Shown here: one piece after another, positions 19,542 through 27,359 of the stretch | Layout: every line of letters starts with the position of its first letter | Numbering within the stretch: position 1 is the first letter of the stretch | From: Blautia pseudococcoides | GTDB taxonomy: Bacteria; Bacillota; Clostridia; Lachnospirales; Lachnospiraceae | NCBI RefSeq assembly: GCF_001689125.2 | Contig: NZ_CP015405.2 | Location: 1,889,001 to 1,953,000, forward strand | DNA length: 64,000 bases | Direction: 5' to 3' | The notes under the pieces: generated by a model | What the model was told of the DNA's origin: nothing | Seen by the model: the letters and a program-made list of their open reading frames with translations, nothing else | Database searches by the model: none | Position numbers and translations under genes: made by a program

Positions 19542-19739
19542 TTAAACAAGTTCCAATTCTCTTTTATACAATGGGTCTACTTCACACCTACAACCTCCAC
19601 ATTCTTTATCAGCCTGGTTAATTGCTGATACTTAAGCATTGTTGTTTGATTTTTTGTCTAACCATTGTTGTGCTGGAACAGCTATTAGATTCCAACTTGA
19701 TTCTACAAACTTTTTCATGATCGGATATAATTCTTCCAT
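19542..19739 (-). other. Small reading frame with in-frame stop and Cys-rich tail
   Basis: The ATG at 19739 has a GAGGT site eight bases upstream and gives a 35-residue peptide beginning MEELYPIMKKFVESSWNLIA and ending DKKSNNNA at a TAA (19632-19634). The same frame continues for 29 codons: INQADKECGGCRCEVDP and then LYKRELELV. The two halves together would make about 65 residues. Either a nonsense mutation split a small Cys-rich protein, or only the short amphipathic peptide is made. I do not recognise the family. Confidence 0.4.
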
Positions 19740-19796
19740 AATATTTACCTCATGCAAATTTACAACTACTATATAGTTGTAACTAATCACACATAT

Positions 19797-20590
19797 TTAT
19801 TCACTTACTTTTGAGTCTATTCTTTTTAATAAAGCATCAAATGTTGTAATATTATTTATAAACTGCCCAAACTCACTGTTTACAGCTAGGAAATGATATA
19901 CTTCATTTAATATATTAATTAAACTGATTTCAATATTACCTTCTAAGATATCTTCTTTAAAGTTTTCATTATGTGATGAGCATAATTCTATAAATGCATA
20001 GTATCTACCAGCTGCTTGCATAAAGTCATATAAACGCCCCTTATTACTGCAAATTGAAAAGTTCATCTTAATTCCTTCAAGAAACTCATATCTGCATTTT
20101 TTAAATTGTTTCCATCCTTTTCTGAATTTATATTCTATAAATCTTTTATATCCGATTCGCCGAGCATGAAATTCTGTCCAGTAAAAAAAGCGTTATAATA
20201 TTGCGAATTAAAAAGAGCATTATGATCACTGATTTGTAAAAAGTCTGCATAATCATAAAAGTCATGTGCATGAGTCAGCTCATGTAATACAGTTCCATGT
20301 ACATCGTTCAAATCTTTTTTAGGTAACACCTGCTTAGATAAAACTACTAACGTTGTTTTATCTCTTGTCGGAGCAAAAATTACTGTTCCGTTAGAATTAT
20401 TGAGTGCAGCGCCAATCTTCATTACTGCATCTTTTTGTGCAACGCACATATCATATTCAAGTACTTTTGCATATACATCATCAACTATAGCTGTATCAAT
20501 ATTCCGTTTTTCATCATAGTCGCGTATATGATTATAAAAGTATAACAATTCTTCTTGTAATATATTACTTAAAGTTGTATTTGTATCCAT
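19797..20590 (-). pseudogene. Zinc metallopeptidase-like protein, one-base frameshift
   Basis: The N-terminal part starts at ATG 20590 (GAGGAG site upstream) and contains the zinc motif HELTHAHD near residue 100. Its frame ends at 20135. Restoring one base near position 20183 lets the frame pass into FHARRIGYKRFIEYKFRKGW and on through a helical region to the stop at 19797, for about 264 residues in all. The two halves otherwise appear as separate frames of about 150 and 89 residues. The function is unknown. HExxH proteins of this kind occur as cargo in Firmicute integrative elements. No signal peptide is seen. Confidence 0.65.
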
Positions 20591-21070
20591 ATTTGTATCT
20601 CCTCTTATTATCATTTCTTATTCAAAACAAACTCAAAATTTTTCATCGTTCTATTTCTTCTAAATAAAGTAACAGTAATGCCCGTATGGCTGTCTAATAG
20701 GCACTACCAAATTTCTAATTTATTTATTAATCATATTTTATCATAAACATACCTTAAAGTCATTTCTTTTCTGCTTGCAGGAGCGTACTCGTCAGCTCAT
20801 AGTTTATCAAGGGTTCCGGCGCATTGCAAAGCAACAAGCCCTTGACAAACCATGCCCTGACAAGTCTTTGGTAATCAAGCAGATAAAGGAAATGTATGCT
20901 GTAGTTTAGCAGCAAAACTTTAATTTATCATCAACGTGTAAGTTTGAATAAAAAACAGGTGTCAACTCAACAGTATCAGTTCACACCCATTTTCATCATC
21001 TAAAATAGCATTTTGCCCCGTAAATTCAAGGGATTTTGTACTTACTGTTTCTTGCTTCCAGTTTCCTAGT
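20591..21070. other. Non-coding gap with a short gene remnant
   Basis: No complete gene is present. On the plus strand at 20778-20909 a stretch of 43 codons ends in a stop and reads QERTRQLIVYQGFRRIAKQQ and onward to IKQIKEMYAVV. It has no start codon with a ribosome-binding site and looks like the C-terminal remnant of a lost gene, perhaps a transposase or conjugation gene. The rest is AT-rich. Confidence 0.4.
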
Positions 21071-21157
21071 GCCCCCCTGTTAGATACCGGGGGCTGTCGT
21101 GCGAGGCAAGCCCGCACGAAAAGGCGGAACTTGCGGTTTGTGACCGCAAAACCCGCC
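21071..21157. other. Triple GC-rich hairpin array, oriT-like
   Basis: Three strong stems stand side by side in AT-rich DNA. Stem 1 pairs GCCCCC with GGGGGC (21071-21094, loop containing GTTAGATA). Stem 2 pairs TCGTGCG with CGCACGA (21097-21119). Stem 3 pairs GGCGG/TTGCGGT with ACCGCAA/CCGCC (21123-21157). No T-tract follows, so this is not a terminator. Such arrays are typical of origins of transfer or single-strand origins of mobile elements. The assignment is inference. Confidence 0.55.
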
Positions 21158-21190
21158 AGTCGTGTCTTTCCCTGATATGCCAGGCAATCT

Positions 21191-21628
21191 TTATGTACTC
21201 TCTGAATAACTGGCATTAAATCGATAACCAATACCACGGACAGTCAAAATATATCGGGGATGTTTCGTGTCCTTTTCTATCATTGTCCTCACTCCGCTTA
21301 CCAAAGAAGTAATATTACTGTTGGTTTCCTGTATGTAATGGTCACCCCATAAAATTTCATACAGATAGTCATATTTGAATACCATACCTTTATGGCTGGC
21401 TAGGAGATAGAGCAGACTAAATTCTCTGTAATTGAAATCTAAAAGCCTGCCGTCCTTTTTTACAGATAACTCCTGTGGATCAACCACAAAGTTATCAAAA
21501 GTAAGAACAGGCTGATATTTAATTTCTTTCATATCTTGAAATTCATACTGTTCCAGCAGATTAACAACTTCATGGAATACCTTTTCATCGTTGTCGTCCT
21601 TAAATGAAATTACGAGCATTTTTCCCAT
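21191..21628 (-). CDS. Stand-alone OmpR-type winged-helix regulator
   Basis: 145 residues. Residues 40-140 form a transcriptional regulatory C-terminal domain of OmpR/PhoB type (DFNYREFSLLYLLASHKGMVF, then SNITSLVSGVRTMIEKD and YILTVRGIGYRF). The first 40 residues (MLVISFKDDNDEKVFHEVV) are too short for a receiver domain and contain no phosphorylatable Asp pocket. A GGGGGTGA site precedes the ATG. It stands in tandem with a second such gene and precedes the hairpin array. Its targets are unknown, perhaps the element's own genes. Confidence 0.8.
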   Translation of the reverse strand: MGKMLVISFKDDNDEKVFHEVVNLLEQYEFQDMKEIKYQPVLTFDNFVVDPQELSVKKDGRLLDFNYREFSLLYLLASHKGMVFKYDYLYEILWGDHYIQETNSNITSLVSGVRTMIEKDTKHPRYILTVRGIGYRFNASYSEST

Positions 21629-21680
21629 TTATATCACCCCCTTTTCATTATGATTCTATCTTGTTTTCATTTTGGCAGAG

Positions 21681-22093
21681 TTAAGACCTATCTTCATTGA
21701 ATTTATAACCAACACCCCAAACAGTTAGTATGTAAATTGGTCTGTCAGGATTAGGCTCAATTTTTTTTCGTAACTTTCTGATGAATGAGGTTAGATTCCT
21801 TGTATCTGTAATATAATCATTCCCCCACACATTGTCATAGAGCTGTTCCTTGGTAAATACTTGCCCTTTATGGGAATATAGGAAATATAACAGGTCAAAC
21901 TCTTTAGCGGTTAAGTACAATGGTGTCCCCGAACAATCTTTGAAAGTTCTTGTGTATGGATTGACTTGAATTTCATTTGCATCTGTTGTTATCATTCTAG
22001 GTTTAATTACAGTTTCTGTAGTTAGCCATTCAAGTGTTTTTTGAAAAATCTGTTCTTCTTTATCTGTAAATTCTACAATTATTATTTTCTCAT
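21681..22093 (-). CDS. Second stand-alone winged-helix regulator, start disrupted
   Basis: The open frame from ATG 21995 gives 104 residues with an OmpR-type winged helix (LTAKEFDLLYFLYSHKGQVF, TSFIRKLRKKIE, YILTVWGVGYKF). In-frame sequence upstream (IIIVEFTDKEEQIFQKTLEW) matches the N-terminal arm of its neighbour but lacks a standard start. The ATG at 22093 is out of frame by one base in the AAAA run (22085-22088). The gene is probably about 137 residues with a one-base deletion. Homology to the adjacent gene suggests tandem duplication. Confidence 0.7.
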
Positions 22094-22134
22094 TATGATT
22101 TATTTTGCGAAAAATTCATTATATTCTCTCTCTT

Positions 22135-22782
22135 TTATACCCTATTTCCCAAACATTTTATCTGAAAAACAAAAAGCACTAATAGACTTATCGTTATACT
22201 GAACAGTGTTATCAATTTGGAAATTCCAACAGTACCATCGATAATAGGGAATATATAGAGGACGCTGCTCTCACTAATAATTTCAAGTTGACAAAACGTC
22301 CAATAACCCAAAACAGACAAATACCCAATAACGTCACTATTTCCTGCCTGTGAAAAAACAAGCGCCAGAAGCCCCATAAAAACAGCATACATCACTGTTA
22401 CTGAAATGTATTTCCAAAATGGAAATACACAGTGATATGTTTTCATTACAAAAGCAACTACAAGAATCATAAAAGCGGTCAATAGAATACTGCATATCAG
22501 ACGAATGCTTACACTTTTCATATATGACCATGACTTTGTATAAATAATTTCTTTGATACCTGTTTCTAATTCTCGTTTTGTTACTGGTATCAAAATAATC
22601 GCTCCAACCAGAGCAAGAGACTGCCCCAACACTTCCGCCGACTGTATGTTATTTAAGTTTGAAATACCCCTTATGATCGGAATGATGAATAAATAGGCTA
22701 TACCCAGCAATAAACTATTTTTGAAAGTGAGAAAAAAATCTATTCTTAAAAAATCTAAAATGTTTTTGCAGAAAATATTCAT
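22135..22782 (-). CDS. ABC-2 type permease protein
   Basis: A 215-residue membrane protein with about six hydrophobic segments and no enzymatic motif. The start ATG at 22782 has a GGTGGAG site, and the first 68 bases overlap the end of the preceding permease gene in another frame. Together with that permease and the ATPase it forms an ABC exporter, probably for a peptide or lipid-targeting antibiotic, as it is paired with a two-component system. The family is assigned from topology and context. Confidence 0.7.
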   Translation of the reverse strand: MNIFCKNILDFLRIDFFLTFKNSLLLGIAYLFIIPIIRGISNLNNIQSAEVLGQSLALVGAIILIPVTKRELETGIKEIIYTKSWSYMKSVSIRLICSILLTAFMILVVAFVMKTYHCVFPFWKYISVTVMYAVFMGLLALVFSQAGNSDVIGYLSVLGYWTFCQLEIISESSVLYIFPIIDGTVGISKLITLFSITISLLVLFVFQIKCLGNRV

Positions 22783-24109
22783 AATTTAATTCTCCACCTC
22801 TTTTCTTGTTATATATTAGAATGGACAATCCTACCAATAGCAGAGAAACGATAGCATATAGACCTCTATTCAAACAAATAAGAGTAAAATCCCGACTTAT
22901 TATTTCAGAGCCGCCTAATACATTATGGCGTATCATCAATGTGAAGATACTGGTATCTCCGGATAGCCCTGTAACAGTTCCGTCAACGAACCACCATACA
23001 AATTGTATTAAAATTGCGACGGATGTTGATGTTAAAATCGTGAAAAACATTCCCAGTGATGTGACAATCATTGCTGTAGGTAACAGCCACCATATCATAT
23101 ATTTTAAAAAGGCAAACAGATCAATTGCAATACCCGTATCCGCTGAATACCCCATTAATGGAATTAAGGACTCAAAGCTCAAAAGAACTACTGGTAACAT
23201 AACAGCCGTAAGCAAAGCTAAAAACCGAATAGAAATAAATCTTGCTGTTCCTGTTGGTTTACAGTCTATCAATTCATTCATGCGATTTCTTCTATCTTTT
23301 AACCAGAAAATAACAGTTACAAAAACAGGGAACAGCCCTAATGCTCTTGTTATGTAATCACAAAATAATCTGGCAAAAGCATTACTTACTTTATCATCAT
23401 AAATTGTTTTGTTGTATTCATCCATTGCTTCCCCATAGGTCATTTCAGACAAACCATAATATTGTGTCAGATTTTTCATGGAGTAGTTAGAACCTCTCCC
23501 AATAATATTTTCTGCTTTCTCCATTAGCTTCTGAAATCTTTCATAAGACACTTGGGGTACGAACTGTTTTGTGTAATCCTGTTCAGTATCTATGCCGTCA
23601 CTGTCCCCCATTTTAAAAGTAAAACTTCCATTCCCATCCGGTTTCACACTTTCTCCAAAATGTATAATATTCCCATTTACAGCTGGGAAGTAATCTTCTG
23701 GAAGATGATTGATCTGCTGTTCATTCAATCCTGTTATCTCAGTAATAATATCTAAAATTTCCTTTTGTTCTTTGTCGCTCAAAACAACCTCTTTGTAGTA
23801 AGTAAACGGGTAGGTGGAATAAGAATTTTTTAGATACTCTACTATTAAAATATCTGTACCGCCACACATAATTTTTTCTGGTACTTCTTTCTTTTTCATC
23901 CCATAACTTTCTGCCCCTTTTTCTGGTTTTTTCAAGAAAGAACCACCTGCTATTTCAGAATAAATAGAAGTATCGCTTTCTTTAGACGAAGATATTTCTT
24001 TATTTGTTACCCCATAGAAATTGTCATGCCAGCTAAACAGCAGAAGCCCAATAAACAAGAGATACACAACGCTGAAACAAATTCTTTTCAATTCCTTTAA
24101 GAAATACAT
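22715..24109 (-). CDS. ABC transporter permease with large extracellular domain
   Basis: 464 residues. One membrane helix at residues 10-28 is followed by about 220 polar residues, then about six membrane helices from residue 235 on. This layout is common in ABC-2 permeases of antimicrobial-peptide sensing and resistance systems. The start immediately follows the ATPase stop, and the end overlaps the next permease by 68 bases. The ligand is unknown. Confidence 0.75.
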   Translation of the reverse strand: MYFLKELKRICFSVVYLLFIGLLLFSWHDNFYGVTNKEISSSKESDTSIYSEIAGGSFLKKPEKGAESYGMKKKEVPEKIMCGGTDILIVEYLKNSYSTYPFTYYKEVVLSDKEQKEILDIITEITGLNEQQINHLPEDYFPAVNGNIIHFGESVKPDGNGSFTFKMGDSDGIDTEQDYTKQFVPQVSYERFQKLMEKAENIIGRGSNYSMKNLTQYYGLSEMTYGEAMDEYNKTIYDDKVSNAFARLFCDYITRALGLFPVFVTVIFWLKDRRNRMNELIDCKPTGTARFISIRFLALLTAVMLPVVLLSFESLIPLMGYSADTGIAIDLFAFLKYMIWWLLPTAMIVTSLGMFFTILTSTSVAILIQFVWWFVDGTVTGLSGDTSIFTLMIRHNVLGGSEIISRDFTLICLNRGLYAIVSLLLVGLSILIYNKKRGGELNYEYFLQKHFRFFKNRFFSHFQK

Positions 24110-24985
24110 TTATTTCACCCCCTGTTTATAATTCGATATCAAATAAATATAACTGTCCTCAAGCGTAGGCTCACAAGCAGCCCCATCTTTCTGCGGAGTG
24201 CCACCACATAAAAATCTACAGGATATATCCGTTCCATTTTGATGAACATTGATAATATGGTACATCTGCTTAAACTTTTCTAATTCATTTTGCATAAGCG
24301 TAGTGGTATATACTTTTCTTTCTCCCAATTTTATCAAGTTACCAATCTGCCCCTCAAAGATCACTTCTCCAGAACATAAAACCGCTACATTAGAACAGGT
24401 CGCTTCTATATCGCCCGCTATATGCGTTGATATTAAAATGATTCTGTCCATAGCAAGTTCAGAAAGAAGATTATAAAAACGTAACCTTTCTTCGGGGTCT
24501 AGTCCAGCAGTTGGTTCATCGATAATTAAAATCTGGGGATTATTCAACAAAGCCTGTGCAATTCCAAAACGCCTTTTCATACCGCCAGATAAATTCTTGA
24601 ATCGTTTATTTTTTTCCTGTTCTAAATGCACTTGTTTTAATAACTCATTGATACGCCGCCTGCGGATATTTTGGGGGAGTTCTGATAAGACAGCAAGATA
24701 CTCCAATGCAGAATACACGCTCATATTTGGATATACCGAAAATTCTTGTGGGAGATATCCTATCATTTTACGAACTTCTTTCTTGTCTTTAATATCAATC
24801 CCATTCATTTGGATTGTTCCTGATGATGGATTCAACATAGTTGCCAGTATACGCATCAGTGTTGTTTTTCCAGCTCCATTTTCTCCTAACAATCCATACA
24901 TACCAACTGGAATATGTAATGAAATATCCTTTAACACACTTTGTTTTCCATATTTTTTATTCAAGTGTTTGATTTTGATTTCCAT
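24110..24985 (-). CDS. ABC transporter ATP-binding protein
   Basis: A 291-residue ATPase. Walker A is GENGAGKTT (residues 35-43), the Q-loop is in YLPQEFSVYP, the signature is LSGGMKRRFGIAQALL, and Walker B with catalytic Glu is ILIIDEPTAGLD. The H-loop reads ISTHIAGD. It begins 18 bases after an AAGGAGG site and is followed at once by two permease genes. The operon has its own promoter at about 25007-25037, which resembles the promoter of the adjacent two-component genes. Confidence 0.93.
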   Translation of the reverse strand: MEIKIKHLNKKYGKQSVLKDISLHIPVGMYGLLGENGAGKTTLMRILATMLNPSSGTIQMNGIDIKDKKEVRKMIGYLPQEFSVYPNMSVYSALEYLAVLSELPQNIRRRRINELLKQVHLEQEKNKRFKNLSGGMKRRFGIAQALLNNPQILIIDEPTAGLDPEERLRFYNLLSELAMDRIILISTHIAGDIEATCSNVAVLCSGEVIFEGQIGNLIKLGERKVYTTTLMQNELEKFKQMYHIINVHQNGTDISCRFLCGGTPQKDGAACEPTLEDSYIYLISNYKQGVK

Positions 24986-25006
24986 AAAAAAACCTCCTTA
25001 TATGTT

Positions 25007-25037
25007 CTATAAGGAGATTATTTCATATGAAAGTCAA
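25007..25037 (-). promoter_or_regulatory. Probable promoter of the ABC exporter operon
   Basis: On the minus strand TTGACT (25032-25037) is followed after 19 bases by TTATAG (25007-25012). The surrounding sequence, including CTAAAAATTGACTTTCATAT, is shared with the promoter at 26938-26967 upstream of the response regulator. Shared sequence and a long spacer fit a promoter that needs an activator, probably the neighbouring response regulator. Confidence 0.55.
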
Positions 25038-25055
25038 TTTTTAGAAAAGTTCCAA

Positions 25056-26240
25056 CTATTTTTTTATTTTTATTGTAACGCTTGCACCGTGATTGGGGGT
25101 ATTTTCCAAATATAAAACGCCTCCCAGTTTTTCACAAAGTATTTTACAGATAGAAAGCCCAATACCAAAATTTCCGCCATTCGCAGGAGAACTGTAAAAG
25201 AAAGAAGTCGCAAAATTTAGTTCTTCCGTTGTAAATCCAATCCCATCGTCTTGTACCTGAAAAGAAAAACAATCTTTTGTTTCCTCTATTGTCAATATGA
25301 TTTTATCAACAGAAAAGCGGAGTGCATTATCAAAAATGTTTTCCATAACTTTTAATAACATATCCTTATCCGTTTCAATGAGCAATGTTTTAGATAAATC
25401 ATGTATTTCAAACCGTTTGTTATGTTCCGTCGCAAGTATAGAAAATTCTCTTGTGATATCTGTAATCAGTTCTTTGAAATCATAAGATTCTTTTCTAATT
25501 TCAATATCTTCCATTTTCTGTATATCTCTGACACAATCCACATATCTTTCTAATCTTTTCACTGCTCCTGTCATGTTTTTGACTGTTGTTTGTAAAACTT
25601 CGCTTGTAAGACTCTCTCTCTCGATTGATTTCTTTAAATAATCCAGATAGCCGTTGATTACAGTAATCGGCGTTCTTAAATCATGAGAGATAGAAGCCGT
25701 CAGAGTCTTTCTTTCCTGTAGCATATCCCACGTTATACGATTACTTTTATAAATCTCATTTTTCATATATTCAAACGTGTCACATAATTCACCCAGTTCA
25801 TCATCAGACGTGTATTGTAGCTGAAAATCCAAGTCTTGTTCTGAAATATGAGATATCCCATTTTTTAGATTTTCAAGAGGTGCTTGTAACTTTAACTTGT
25901 AATACAATTTTGCAACCAATACAGAAGCGGTTATGATATAGAGAACAGGTAATACTGCCATAAGGATTGTCACGATCCAATAATAGATCTTGTTTTCTTT
26001 TGAGAGTTCACCATGTGTATATTCTCGTGGAATGACGGTAATCTCATTATTTGTTTGATATTCACTTGTGTAATCAGTGACTACAATCGGTCTGGCATCT
26101 AATATTTTCTGCCGGATATTTGAAAATGTTAATATAGTAATAATTGAAAATACACTAACAACACCAAGACAAAACAGAGCTAACAACACCAGTGATTTTT
26201 TTAGTGACATTTTTTGAAATACTTTTTTTATTTTATCCAT
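25056..26240 (-). CDS. Sensor histidine kinase
   Basis: 394 residues. Two membrane helices (about 15-35 and 85-108) enclose a short extracellular loop of roughly 50 residues. Then comes a HAMP-type linker (LENLKNGISHISEQDLDF), a dimerisation domain with the phospho-acceptor His in SISHDLRTPITVI, and an ATPase domain (N box NIFDNALRFS, G1 QVQDDGIGF, G2 NFGIGLSICK). It overlaps the stop of the response regulator gene by 13 bases. It likely senses a peptide or envelope stress and controls the adjacent ABC exporter. Confidence 0.92.
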   Translation of the reverse strand: MDKIKKVFQKMSLKKSLVLLALFCLGVVSVFSIITILTFSNIRQKILDARPIVVTDYTSEYQTNNEITVIPREYTHGELSKENKIYYWIVTILMAVLPVLYIITASVLVAKLYYKLKLQAPLENLKNGISHISEQDLDFQLQYTSDDELGELCDTFEYMKNEIYKSNRITWDMLQERKTLTASISHDLRTPITVINGYLDYLKKSIERESLTSEVLQTTVKNMTGAVKRLERYVDCVRDIQKMEDIEIRKESYDFKELITDITREFSILATEHNKRFEIHDLSKTLLIETDKDMLLKVMENIFDNALRFSVDKIILTIEETKDCFSFQVQDDGIGFTTEELNFATSFFYSSPANGGNFGIGLSICKILCEKLGGVLYLENTPNHGASVTIKIKK

Positions 26241-26908
26241 TTATACCCGACTCCCCATACTGTAGAAATATAGGATTTATCTGTAAATTCAGCAAACTTC
26301 AATCTTATTTTTCGTATATGCTCTTTGATAACCGTACTGTCACCGTTGCCATCAATGCCCCAGATGATTTCATACATCTTTTCTCTGTCAAAGACCTGAC
26401 CTGCATTTGTTGACAATAACTTTATAATTTCAAATTCTTTGTTTGATAATTCAACCCGATTGCCTTTAATAAAGAGGCTTCTATCTGAGTAATCAATCAT
26501 CAACTCTTCTGAAAATTTACCTTTCGTCTTATTATGATTTCTTTTTTCACGCCGTAAATGCGCTGAAATTCTTGCTAATAATTCATTTATAGAAAAAGGC
26601 TTTGTAATATAATCATCTCCACCAACCATAAGCCCGTTTATCTTGTCCTGTTCGGATACCCTTGCAGTGAGAAAGAGTATAGGGCATGATACAAAATTCC
26701 GAATAGATGAGCATAAATCAAATCCGTTCATGCCCGCCATGTTAATGTCTAATAAAATAATATCTGGGCTATGAGATATTTTATCCAGTGCCTCTTTTGC
26801 ATTGATAGCGGAATAGACAATGTAACCTTCCAGCTCTAATTGTAACTTTAACATATCCAGTATAGATTGTTCATCATCCACGACTAGTATTTTATATCTT
26901 TCACCCAC
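26228..26908 (-). CDS. OmpR-family response regulator
   Basis: About 226 residues. The receiver domain contains the acidic pair VVDDE, the phospho-acceptor Asp in ILLDINMAGMNG, and Lys in DYITKPF. The C-terminal winged helix ends in STVWGVGYKW. I prefer the GTG at 26908 (VGERYKILVVDD), which lies eight bases from AAGGAG; the GTG at 26917 overlaps that site. It forms a two-gene operon with the histidine kinase. Confidence 0.92.
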   Translation of the reverse strand: MGERYKILVVDDEQSILDMLKLQLELEGYIVYSAINAKEALDKISHSPDIILLDINMAGMNGFDLCSSIRNFVSCPILFLTARVSEQDKINGLMVGGDDYITKPFSINELLARISAHLRREKRNHNKTKGKFSEELMIDYSDRSLFIKGNRVELSNKEFEIIKLLSTNAGQVFDREKMYEIIWGIDGNGDSTVIKEHIRKIRLKFAEFTDKSYISTVWGVGYKWIK

Positions 26909-26937
26909 TACATTCACTCCTTATTTGACAATTCGAC

Positions 26938-26967
26938 TATATAGGACTTATAACATATAAAAGTCAA
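26938..26967 (-). promoter_or_regulatory. Promoter of the two-component genes
   Basis: On the minus strand TTGACT (26962-26967) and TATATA (26938-26943) are separated by 18 bases. The -35 region sits in a segment (CTAAAAATTGACTTTTATAT) repeated upstream of the ABC operon, which suggests shared control and autoregulation. Confidence 0.6.
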
Positions 26968-27079
26968 TTTTTAGTCAAATGTGGAACATATTATTTCTAA
27001 CCGCTCCTTAATCAAGCTACTGTTCAATCACTCTTTTCGGGCTTTCATTTATATTCTTCTTGCCATATCAGGGATTCAT

Positions 27080-27107
27080 TCAAAAGTTGTAAAACTGTTG
27101 TAAAATT
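27080..27107. repeat. Arm-type repeats at right end of element 1
   Basis: AAAAGTTGTAAAACTGTTG followed by TAAAA repeats the tandem GTTGTAAAA pair seen at 16204-16227. The same signature near both ends of the 11-kb segment supports the assigned limits of element 1. Confidence 0.65.
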
Positions 27108-27166
27108 TGATACTATCTTTAATAAACCCATATAAGTTAAGGAGCTTTATCGAGAAATACAACTCC

Positions 27167-27184
27167 TGCCGTGGCAGACGAATA
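27167..27184. repeat. Attachment site copy 2 (junction of elements 1 and 2)
   Basis: The 18-bp core TGCCGTGGCAGACGAATA is identical to the copy in the tyrosine phosphatase gene. Read on the minus strand it is preceded by ATGATTAAAATAT, a phosphatase-like 5' end. It separates the end of element 1 from integrase 2 and so is a junction between tandem insertions. Confidence 0.8.
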
Positions 27185-27320
27185 ATATTTTAATCATATC
27201 TTTTATATCCCTTCATAAGCCCTCAAACCTTGATATTACTGGCTTTCTGGCGCTTTTCTCATTTTTTGTTTTTTACTCCAAACTCACGCAAATCTATATA
27301 AATCTACGCAAATTTACGGG

Positions 27321-27346
27321 CAAATGGTGTAGTAAGTGGTATAGTA
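27321..27346. repeat. Arm-type repeats at left end of element 2
   Basis: The sequence ATGGTGTAGTAAGTGGTATA and following GTA consists of two related units, GGTGTAGTA and GGTATAGTA. An almost identical pair lies at 33812-33832 near the other end of element 2. It is 14 bases beyond the stop of integrase 2. Confidence 0.65.
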
Positions 27347-27359
27347 GACCGGTGTATTT

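Noticed and set aside
19797..20590. A toxin-antitoxin-like pair of small genes
   Set aside because: The second frame continues the first after a one-base shift (FHARR... region), giving a single metallopeptidase-like protein.
27288..27346. A CRISPR array suggested by short repeats such as AAATCTA and GGTGTAGTA
   Set aside because: The units are too short and irregular, there are only two or three copies and no cas genes; they fit integrase arm sites.
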